In this document: one piece after another, positions 1 through 6,758 of the stretch | Numbering within the stretch: the first letter of the stretch is position 1 | Layout: each line of letters opens with the position of its first letter | DNA from: JBFONV01 sp040779335 | GTDB lineage: Bacteria > Pseudomonadota > Gammaproteobacteria > Enterobacterales > Alteromonadaceae | Length of the DNA stretch: 64,000 bases | Assembly (NCBI GenBank): GCA_040779335.1 | Contig: JBFONV010000006.1 | Coordinates: 62,001 to 126,000 of the forward strand | Direction: 5' to 3' | The notes under the pieces: model-generated | What the model was told of the DNA's origin: nothing | Databases searched by the model: none | What the model saw: the letters and a program-made list of their open reading frames with translations, nothing else | Translations under genes and position numbers: made by a program

Positions 1-140
1 CTTGGGTTGGTTTTAAAACAATTAAGATTTAAATAGGCAAATAGAATTTCCCAGCCATATTGATCAACCAACTCGTTTAACACTTGCTCTAAACTAACGC
101 CATGCAATGGGTTGTTTTCATATATATTTTTAGTGCTCAT
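1..140 (-). CDS. DUF2132 (VF530-type) small DNA-binding-fold protein, partial
   Basis: The reading frame begins with ATG at 138-140 and runs off the left edge, so only the first 46 or so residues are visible. They contain NPLHGVSLEQVLNELVDQYG followed by WEILFAYLNLNCF and KTNP, which matches the N-terminal signature of the DUF2132/VF530 family (NPLHG-TLE-IL--LV--YGW). Family members are about 70-80 residues and have no established function; the VF530 fold was suggested to bind nucleic acid. The recognition is from memory of the family pattern. The C-terminal half cannot be checked here. Confidence 0.8.
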   Translation of the reverse strand, partial: MSTKNIYENNPLHGVSLEQVLNELVDQYGWEILFAYLNLNCFKTNP

Positions 141-243
141 GTTAAATATCCAATCAGGGTTTTAAAATTCTTTGAGGGTGAATTATAAATTCGACCCGCT
201 CAGATAGATAGTCATTCACGTCACAAAACATTAATTTTGACAT

Positions 244-270
244 AAAAAAACCGGTGACATATATCACCGG
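244..270 (-). terminator. Rho-independent terminator of the pilin cassette
   Basis: On the minus strand a 7-bp perfect stem (CCGGTGA/TCACCGG, positions 251-270) with a 6-nt loop is followed by seven T residues (244-250). It lies about 215 bases beyond the pilin stop codon and is the only strong terminator in this stretch, so it probably ends the two-gene pilin transcript. The space 271-486 between it and the pilin shows only a weak GTTC/GAAC hairpin near 319-335. Confidence 0.75.
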
Positions 271-486
271 CGTATTAGCTATGGGGAAAGCTAGAATTCA
301 AAAAATTATTACAACAGGCGTTCTTTAAGGGAACGAATGCATTATAGTGTAAGTACTCTATTAATGTAAAGTCTTTACTCTAATTTTTTATTAATAATTT
401 TAAGATCAAATTTGTTGGTTATGTGTGACTGTGCTTAATGTTTGAGATTAACAATCAACAAATGAGACTAAGCCATCAGTCGTGAT

Positions 487-963
487 TTAAGTACATTCAC
501 CAGCTAACATTTCCACATCAAGGTCAGTATTATTATCACCTATCGGCTTCATTCCCTTCACAGGCCTAGAATAACCACATAACCATGAAATAGGGCTGAA
601 TGGACTTCCTTCAACAACTGCTGGCCTAAAAGATAAAACCTTACCCTGTAAAGGCTGCGGAACTTTATTACCTAACCTGATATGAAAAGCTCCGTTCACA
701 ACAGTTACACTTGTTATTTTATTTGAAATTAACTTTTCCGCTGACGGCAACCCTGCTTGCTCATTATTTACAGGAAAACTCAAGTGCTCCGCATAGTATT
801 CTGTAATGGGCTGGCGAATATTACCTGCATAATTATATGCTTCAACAACATGAGCCTTTATTGTATATACTTGATACTGTGGTAATGCTACAGCAGCCAA
901 AATTCCAATAATAGACACTACTATCATCAATTCAATTAACGTAAATCCTTTCACATTCTTCAT
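487..963 (-). CDS. Type IV pilin-like major/minor pilin
   Basis: The 158-residue protein opens with a short basic leader and the prepilin peptidase site G6^F7TLIEL (Glu at +5), followed by the hydrophobic alpha-1N segment MIVVSIIGILAAVALPQYQ. Near the C-terminus ISWLCGY and GECT place Cys129 and Cys157 as the likely D-region disulfide, and the SPISW-CG pattern is typical of PilA-type pilins. The product is therefore expected in the inner membrane and, after PilD processing, in a pilus or pseudopilus. Its start overlaps by four bases the stop of an upstream GspF-like gene, so the two are translationally coupled. No assembly ATPase, secretin or prepilin peptidase lies next to it; those would have to be supplied by the cell's main type IV pilus system. 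It could be a structural pilin or an accessory one. Confidence 0.88.
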   Translation of the reverse strand: MKNVKGFTLIELMIVVSIIGILAAVALPQYQVYTIKAHVVEAYNYAGNIRQPITEYYAEHLSFPVNNEQAGLPSAEKLISNKITSVTVVNGAFHIRLGNKVPQPLQGKVLSFRPAVVEGSPFSPISWLCGYSRPVKGMKPIGDNNTDLDVEMLAGECT

Positions 964-1799
964 TCTACGATTGCTCCAAGTTTAAAAATAGGGTCATAAA
1001 TTTGTATGATGTAAAATGCAATTCCTAATGTCACCAAGGTATACATAAAAGTAAACATTCGTTTAGCGTGTTGCCATATAATGAATTCTAATTTTTCCGA
1101 GTGGTGAATGAATAGTGAACTTAGCTCGAAAGATTCATCAAGCCCCATTTCAACCAATGCTGTTATTTTCTTATTAAAGTCATCGTCTACCCTATTTTTT
1201 TCAAGAGGTGTAGTGATGATTTTATTTAGCTTGATAATTTCATTAACGGCTTTTTTAGGTATAAGAAACTTCATTACCTTGCTTGGTAGCCTAACAATTA
1301 AAGTATCAATACTTTTTACATATTTTCTATATGAAAATGTGAACATCAAAGTCAATGTTGAAACTGTTAAACCTAGTACCCACATTGAAGGTATCAAATC
1401 AAACGAGGGATAACTTAAGCTGGGGTACTGAGTAATAAGGTCAGAAAAAGCAGGATATACAAATAGCTTATAAATAGTGATAAAAACAACAAATACCACC
1501 GTTATAGCTTCTAAGTACGTAAGTTTATTAATGATATTTTTATAGACATCTGACGAAGACAAATTCGCAGCTAAATCTATCGATGAAAATATTTGTAATG
1601 TTCTCTGAATATCTTTAATACTGGATAACGTAAAGATTTTATCAAATAGTTCTTTCTGTATTCCTGTTAACTTTTTATCAGAATAAAGAGTGTCTAAATC
1701 AGAATTTTCAAATGATTGATTTGCTTGTTGTAGTGTTGAGTCTTCATTTATTTTCTGAAGAAAATATCTACATTTAAAATGAAATTGCTTCCAGCTCAT
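960..1799 (-). CDS. GspF/PilC-like inner-membrane platform protein (single-domain, divergent)
   Basis: I choose the ATG at 1799 (MSWKQF) because AAGGG precedes it; an upstream in-frame start would add 25 residues. The 279-residue product has three predicted membrane segments, near residues 95-116, 138-156 and 248-268. The C-terminal pattern, a long hydrophobic helix ending in YDPIFKLG, closely resembles the end of T2SF-domain proteins (LPIF-LG). The length is about two thirds of the usual 400 residues of PilC/GspF, which carry two T2SF domains, so one domain seems missing or unrecognisable. It overlaps the downstream pilin by four bases (ATGA), which supports a dedicated partner role in pilin assembly. 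I am sure of the membrane topology pattern and moderately sure of the family. Confidence 0.65.
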   Translation of the reverse strand: MSWKQFHFKCRYFLQKINEDSTLQQANQSFENSDLDTLYSDKKLTGIQKELFDKIFTLSSIKDIQRTLQIFSSIDLAANLSSSDVYKNIINKLTYLEAITVVFVVFITIYKLFVYPAFSDLITQYPSLSYPSFDLIPSMWVLGLTVSTLTLMFTFSYRKYVKSIDTLIVRLPSKVMKFLIPKKAVNEIIKLNKIITTPLEKNRVDDDFNKKITALVEMGLDESFELSSLFIHHSEKLEFIIWQHAKRMFTFMYTLVTLGIAFYIIQIYDPIFKLGAIVE

Positions 1800-2082
1800 A
1801 CATCCCTTTTTATTAATTGATTCCCTATTGTTTAACTGTATATTAAATAGTATACATTCACAATTATTCAGCAAAGAGTGAACGAAGCCATTGACTGAAT
1901 CTCAGACAATGTTACTGAAAAATCAAAAAATTCAATTTTAAGCCACTCTTAAAGTCAGAGCTGTATTAGCTCAATAGATGAAATGATCTCAAGCATTATG
2001 CGTGGTCACACGTCACTTTCATCACTGATTAAAACATACTACACTGCCAAAGCTTTACTAATAACATTAGGTAAGAAAGCTT

Positions 2083-3108
2083 TTGTATCAGTACCCTATT
2101 TTATTTATTGCGCATATTTGCTTTTGGTTAATTTATGCCACCTTTGAGCACATAAGCCATTTACTCTATGGACAAAACCATTGGCAAGGAAGCTTGTTGG
2201 CGTCAATAGTGGTAATGGTTGCGACTGGCTTTTTAGCCATGATTTATGAGCGCATAAGAGAAAAGCCCATACTTTTCAGAATGCTGTCAGTTTTGCTTAT
2301 TGGCGTTTTAGTTATACTTGTTTGGCACAATATCACTCGTGTATTGCACCATCACATTAGCATTGATGAATTATTTCAGGCTCCATTGTTAGAATGGTTT
2401 GAAGGCAGCTCTTATAGAATTCTATTGATATTGACGTGGGCAGGTTTGTTGGCAAGTGCTTTTAATTATCTTGAAAAAAAGGCGCATCAGGTAGAAATGC
2501 TATTGGTTAAAAGCACAGCCAAAGAAGCACAATTACAACAATTAATGTATCAGTTAAACCCTCATTTTTTGTTTAACGTATTAAACTCCGTCGATGTCGC
2601 CATACTAGAGAAAGACAACGACGCAGCACATCAAATGGTCATTAAATTAAGTCGATTATTACGTACTACGTTAGAGCACAAATTTCATAGTAAAATTCAG
2701 TTAAAACAAGAGCTAGAATTGCTCGAACATTTTATAGAGATTGAGCAACAGCGGTTTCGTCAAAAAATTCAATTTAATTATGATATTCAACCAGATGCGC
2801 TTTCAGCCTACCTACCACCACTTATTTTACAACCGCTGATGGAGAATGCGATTAAGCATAGCTGGAACTTAGGTGTCGATTGCAAGATTAATCTAAATGC
2901 GGTAATTCAAGAAAAGCAGCTTTGTTTAAGCATCAGCAACCCCGTTAACGAAGGTTCTAAAGCCCAGCCAAAGGGCACAAATACCGGCCTCGAAAATGTG
3001 ACGAGCCGTTTGGGGCTGTTATACGGTGACGATGCTAAACTGCACACCATGATGAATTCTGACCAATTTGAAGTTACCGTGTTAATTCCTCTAGAGTTAG
3101 CAGCATGA
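2083..3108 (+). CDS. LytS/YehU-type sensor histidine kinase (His_kinase PF06580 family)
   Basis: This 341-residue membrane kinase starts at a TTG codon (AAGAAAG upstream). Four hydrophobic segments occupy about residues 3-130 and form the sensor. A short coiled linker leads to the phospho-acceptor block LNPHFLFNVLNS with His161, and the ATP-binding N-box PLMENAIKHS has Asn255, followed by a TGLENV-RLGLLYG glycine box. This set is diagnostic of the LytS/YpdA/BtsS class, which phosphorylates LytTR regulators. The next gene, overlapping by four bases, is such a regulator, so they are a two-component pair. No periplasmic binding domain is visible, so the signal is unknown. Confidence 0.88.
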   Translation: MYQYPILFIAHICFWLIYATFEHISHLLYGQNHWQGSLLASIVVMVATGFLAMIYERIREKPILFRMLSVLLIGVLVILVWHNITRVLHHHISIDELFQAPLLEWFEGSSYRILLILTWAGLLASAFNYLEKKAHQVEMLLVKSTAKEAQLQQLMYQLNPHFLFNVLNSVDVAILEKDNDAAHQMVIKLSRLLRTTLEHKFHSKIQLKQELELLEHFIEIEQQRFRQKIQFNYDIQPDALSAYLPPLILQPLMENAIKHSWNLGVDCKINLNAVIQEKQLCLSISNPVNEGSKAQPKGTNTGLENVTSRLGLLYGDDAKLHTMMNSDQFEVTVLIPLELAA

Positions 3109-3857
3109 CGATAAAGTGTTGGATCATTGATGACGAACCCGCAGCTCACAAAGGGATTGAAATTGCATTGCGTAAACATGCAGATTTCGAATTGGTCTAT
3201 CACGGATATAACGCAGATACTGGTGCCATAGCACAATTAGTAAAACCTGATGTGGTATTTCTCGATATCGAAATGCCTGGCGGAAACGGTTTTAAGTTAC
3301 TTGATTGCTGGCCCAACTCGCTACCACACATCATTTTTATCACGGCATACAATGAGTACGCTGTTCAGGCATTTGACAACAATGCATTGGACTATTTACT
3401 CAAACCTATTGAGCAAGAGCGTTTTGATGTAATGACGGATAAGGTAAGACAACGAATTAACGAACAAGGAGTGATGTTAAAAAAAAGCACTGTTGAAGCT
3501 TTTTATAAACAAGTCAAATGTCAGCGTTCACTATTAGCGCTGAGTATTAAAACGAGTGACGGATTGTTTCATATAAAACAAAAGGATGTGATTTATATTG
3601 AATCTGTTGGTGACCACCTTGCATTTCATTTCGCCGATAAAACTTTACTCTGTAGAGATTCATTTAAACGTATAGCAGTTGAACTTGATCCTAGTTTTTT
3701 CTTTCGTACGCATAAATCTTACATGGTTAACTCTGCTCATGTGGCGAAGATTGAACGAACGCGATTTGGTGATGGTAAGATTGAAATGAGTAATCAACAT
3801 CAAGTTAAAATGAGTCGACGCTACAAGGCAATACTAAATGAATTGAACAACGATTAA
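3105..3857 (+). CDS. LytTR-family response regulator
   Basis: The 250-residue protein has an N-terminal CheY-like receiver with acidic pair Asp9/Asp10, phospho-acceptor Asp54 in VFLDIEMPGG, and the conserved Thr and Lys in FITAY and LLKPIE. From about residue 140 a LytTR DNA-binding domain follows (KQKDVIYIESVGDH, then FFRTHKSYMVN). Its start overlaps the kinase stop (ATGA), giving a coupled kinase-regulator operon as in the BtsSR/YpdAB class. LytTR proteins bind paired direct repeats upstream of targets; I could not identify such a site with confidence. Target genes are unknown, though the secreted protein gene that follows is the nearest candidate. Confidence 0.9.
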   Translation: MTIKCWIIDDEPAAHKGIEIALRKHADFELVYHGYNADTGAIAQLVKPDVVFLDIEMPGGNGFKLLDCWPNSLPHIIFITAYNEYAVQAFDNNALDYLLKPIEQERFDVMTDKVRQRINEQGVMLKKSTVEAFYKQVKCQRSLLALSIKTSDGLFHIKQKDVIYIESVGDHLAFHFADKTLLCRDSFKRIAVELDPSFFFRTHKSYMVNSAHVAKIERTRFGDGKIEMSNQHQVKMSRRYKAILNELNND

Positions 3858-4110
3858 ATGATGTATTGCCACTTACGTTAAAAATGTAGCCGTTTATTGA
3901 ATTTAGCTATCCCCCTTTATTACTGTTGTGCAACTCTCGGTTCACTTTTTATTTGAGGACTTAGTTGTGACCGTTATAAAGCACCTTTCAGGCATCATTA
4001 TTTTATTAGTTAACCAAGCATCTTTCTGTGCTGTTTTTTTGCGAAACTTTCTATGTATTGGGAGTGCGCATGATAAAAAATCGTTATGTTATAGTTTCAA
4101 TATAAAAACT

Positions 4111-5553
4111 ATGGTGAAAGGGATCTGTTCATTCTCCCTATTAGTAATCTCCTCTTGGAGCAATGCTCAAACATCAAACGATGACATTATCGCTAAACTT
4201 GCTTCAGGCTATGGTGGAAACGAGCTAACATCTATTAATGCGATAACCATTTACGATTACCGCAAAGTCATATTTTTACAACAAAGTGCTCCGTCAGATA
4301 TCCCTCAATTTTGGCGATTTAATGAAGAATTAACGATTGATTTTCAAAATAAAAGAAAGGCGCTTATATCTTGGCGAGTTAACCATACAAATAAAGATCT
4401 AGAAAAGTACATTGTCGATGAAAACTCTAGTCGCATATACGATATTCTACATAAAAAATATACTGATGATGATTGGTATAACTTTGCTAATACGGGTGAG
4501 TCGTTCCAGCGAACTAGCGATACTCTTATTGCTAAAACGATAATGTCCTCAAAAGATAAACTAAAATTAATAGACGAAGTACAGTATCGAGGTAGTCCTC
4601 ATTTTATAGTTGAATTTCCAGTTTCAGGTCAAAGTAATTCTCAGGTCTACATAAACCAAAATTCAGGACTCATTACTAAAGTAACGCGAAAACATCCTAG
4701 TGCAGGAGAGTTAACGTATGTTTTTTCTAATCACACTAAAGTGGGAAATATTGCCTTTGCTAGAGAGCTAAACTTTTTTGTTGCAGACAACCCGCGCACT
4801 GTTTCTACCTATCGACATATTGACACTACTCCTAACTTAGTTGAACGATTTGCTAAGCCAAAGGCGTTTGTTTCTTGGGGAGAAGCTCTTTATTCAAAAG
4901 ATATGGTTCATAATCAGTTAGCAAGTGGCGTATACCATGTGGGCAAAGGCTATTCTCGTGCGTTGTTTATTGACGCAGGGGAGTATTTTATTTCCATTGG
5001 TGGTGATGCCCAAATAGCCAACAACTTTGAGAGTTTGCAGCAACAACTAAGTACCAGTAAGCCATTAAAATTTTCGGTGCTGACACACCACCACTCACGT
5101 CAGTTAGGTATGGTTGAACCGGCGTTGGGACTAGGAGCTAAAGTAGTGACTGTTAAAAATAATCTCTCTGCAATTAGCAATAAACTAAATCGTCAAATCA
5201 ATGATGAAAACGTCGTTTTGGTTAATAACTCAATCAGTTTTATGAATGAAAATATCACTATTTTTGATATTGCCACCGCTCATGCTGATCAAAACTTGAT
5301 AGCATTTCTGAATAAAGAAAAAATTCTTTATGCTGAGGACCATTATGAAATTCTCTATAAAACTGGTAATCCACGAGTTTTTGAAAACATGGTTACCTTT
5401 GCTAGTAAAATACAAAGCTTAGGTATAGACGCACAAACCTTAGTTAATGGTTCTAGTTCAAGAGTTTTATCTATCAAAGAATTTAAAGATACGATTAACG
5501 CTTATGCTGAGCCAACGTGTCCAAAAGGCTATCGTGTTTGCAAAAATGGCTAA
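4111..5553 (+). CDS. Secreted degenerate metallo-beta-lactamase-fold protein
   Basis: I place the start at the ATG at 4111 because it gives a signal peptide (MVKGICSFSLLVISSWSNAQ); the open frame continues upstream to a GTG at 3928 but without secretion-like sequence. The mature part of about 460 residues has an N-terminal domain without a recognised motif, then an MBL-like domain from about residue 250: GVYHVGKGYSRALFIDAGEY, LTHHHSRQLGM near residue 325, AHADQNLIAFL and ILYAEDHY. In active members the second motif reads HxHxDH; here Asp and His are replaced by Arg and Gln, so part of the zinc site is missing. The C-terminus has a Cys pair (TCPKGYRVC). Function unknown; it may be a binding protein or a non-metal enzyme. 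Confidence 0.6.
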   Translation: MVKGICSFSLLVISSWSNAQTSNDDIIAKLASGYGGNELTSINAITIYDYRKVIFLQQSAPSDIPQFWRFNEELTIDFQNKRKALISWRVNHTNKDLEKYIVDENSSRIYDILHKKYTDDDWYNFANTGESFQRTSDTLIAKTIMSSKDKLKLIDEVQYRGSPHFIVEFPVSGQSNSQVYINQNSGLITKVTRKHPSAGELTYVFSNHTKVGNIAFARELNFFVADNPRTVSTYRHIDTTPNLVERFAKPKAFVSWGEALYSKDMVHNQLASGVYHVGKGYSRALFIDAGEYFISIGGDAQIANNFESLQQQLSTSKPLKFSVLTHHHSRQLGMVEPALGLGAKVVTVKNNLSAISNKLNRQINDENVVLVNNSISFMNENITIFDIATAHADQNLIAFLNKEKILYAEDHYEILYKTGNPRVFENMVTFASKIQSLGIDAQTLVNGSSSRVLSIKEFKDTINAYAEPTCPKGYRVCKNG

Positions 5554-5621
5554 CGTTAATCGTAAAATACGTTAAATCAATGCTTGGTCAGAGTAGTCCT
5601 TTAAAATAACTTTATCGCTAC

Positions 5622-5664
5622 TAGCAAGCAGTGCTAAGGCCAATATATGCCTTAGCACATTGCT
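5622..5664. repeat. Strong inverted repeat downstream of the MBL-like gene
   Basis: GTGCTAAGGC (5631-5640) and GCCTTAGCAC (5649-5658) form a perfect 10-bp stem with an 8-base loop, and outer AGCAA/TTGCT arms extend it with small bulges. It lacks a T-tract on either side, so it may act as an mRNA end stabiliser or a weak terminator for the preceding gene rather than a classical Rho-independent terminator. Confidence 0.6.
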
Positions 5665-5773
5665 ATATTGACTATCGGTTTAAGCAAGACTGCATAGTAA
5701 TCAAACATATCTACTGGGCATACCTCTAAAAAACTCATTATCAAACAGCACTTGTAGATAAAGTGCGTTCATT

Positions 5774-5819
5774 CCATTTTTGGGATTTTCTGCAATTTTG
5801 CTTTTCCCATTTTTGGGAT
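5774..5819. promoter_or_regulatory. Two direct copies of CCATTTTTGGGAT, possible operator
   Basis: CCATTTTTGGGAT occurs at 5774-5786 and, with one extra leading C, at 5806-5819. The two copies are offset by 33 bases, about three helical turns, in the leader of the DUF4386 gene. The second copy is itself an inverted repeat (TCCCA-TTTT-TGGGA). Paired sites on one face of the helix are typical of regulator binding, but the protein is unknown. Confidence 0.4.
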
Positions 5820-5943
5820 ATACATATATCATAATTTACCAATATTAATTTTACACATTAAAATCAATAAATTATGTTCTGGCACCTTTTCTGCAATGTT
5901 TTGGTTAGTTAAGCTTTATGCATTTCCACTAGGGGAAAATCGA

Positions 5944-6645
5944 ATGACAAAAAAGAACACGGCCAGATTAGCTGGTTTGGTATATTTACTTTTGGTGTTA
6001 ACAGGGATATTTAATCTGTTATATGTCCCCTCCCAACTTATTGTTTGGAATAACCCAGCACTAACTGTTAGCAATATTACCGAATCTGAGTTTCTGTTTC
6101 GTTTAAGTATTGTTGCAGGGATTTTTAGTTATATTTTCTATTTAATATTGCCGCTTATTTTATATAAGCTGTTTGAGTCTGTTAACAAAAACGTTGCCAT
6201 TGCCATGGTCGCGTTGTCGGTTATTAGTGTGCCAATTTCACTGTTTAATATGGTTAATAAAGTGGATGTACTGACACTATTAAGCAATGCACAATTCTTA
6301 ACTGTATTTACCGCTGAAGAGATAGCGGCACAGGTGATGTTATTATTAAGGTCATACAATAACGGTATTGCTGTTGTCCAAGTATTTTGGGGGCTATGGT
6401 TATTTCCTTTTGGTTATTTAGCTTTTAAATCAGGCTACGTTCCTAGGCTATTTGGTGTTTTACTTATGGCTGGATGCTTTGGTTATATGATTAAGTTCCT
6501 CGGACGCTTACTTTACCCAGAGTTTGATATTCCAAGTTTTGTTGGCAAGCCAGGCAGCCTAGGTGAAATTGGCATATGTTTATGGTTATTGATTATGGGC
6601 GCTAAAACTCAATCAGATGCGGAAAAACATGCAGAGAACGGTTAA
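5944..6645 (+). CDS. DUF4386 family multi-pass membrane protein
   Basis: The ATG at 5944 (MTKKNTARLAG) is preceded by AGGGGA at good spacing, so I prefer it to the in-frame ATG 48 bases upstream. The 233-residue product has about six hydrophobic helices; the N-terminal pattern ARLAGLVYLLLVLTGIF, the FRLSIVAGIFSYIFYLILPL segment and GLWLFPFGYLAFKSGYVPR followed by LG-LL are characteristic of DUF4386. The family has no known function. The gene is monocistronic, with its own leader carrying the paired CCATTTTTGGGAT motif, and converges on ppc. Confidence 0.8.
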   Translation: MTKKNTARLAGLVYLLLVLTGIFNLLYVPSQLIVWNNPALTVSNITESEFLFRLSIVAGIFSYIFYLILPLILYKLFESVNKNVAIAMVALSVISVPISLFNMVNKVDVLTLLSNAQFLTVFTAEEIAAQVMLLLRSYNNGIAVVQVFWGLWLFPFGYLAFKSGYVPRLFGVLLMAGCFGYMIKFLGRLLYPEFDIPSFVGKPGSLGEIGICLWLLIMGAKTQSDAEKHAENG

Positions 6646-6696
6646 GACATTTCGCTAAAATAAAAACGATTAACATATCGATAAGTCATGTTATTT

Positions 6697-6734
6697 GATC
6701 CTTAAGGTTACCTATTGAAGCCACCTTAAGGATC
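6697..6734. terminator. Bidirectional hairpin between DUF4386 gene and ppc
   Basis: GATCCTTAAGGT (6697-6708) pairs perfectly with ACCTTAAGGATC (6723-6734), a 12-bp stem with a 14-base loop, placed between two convergent genes. T-tracts are short on both sides, so termination strength is uncertain. Confidence 0.55.
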
Positions 6735-6758
6735 AGAAGTTATTAACCGCCTCTTTTG

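Noticed and set aside
1108..1413. 101-codon plus-strand frame inside the GspF-like gene
   Set aside because: It lies opposite a better-supported membrane gene and has no ribosome site or family pattern.
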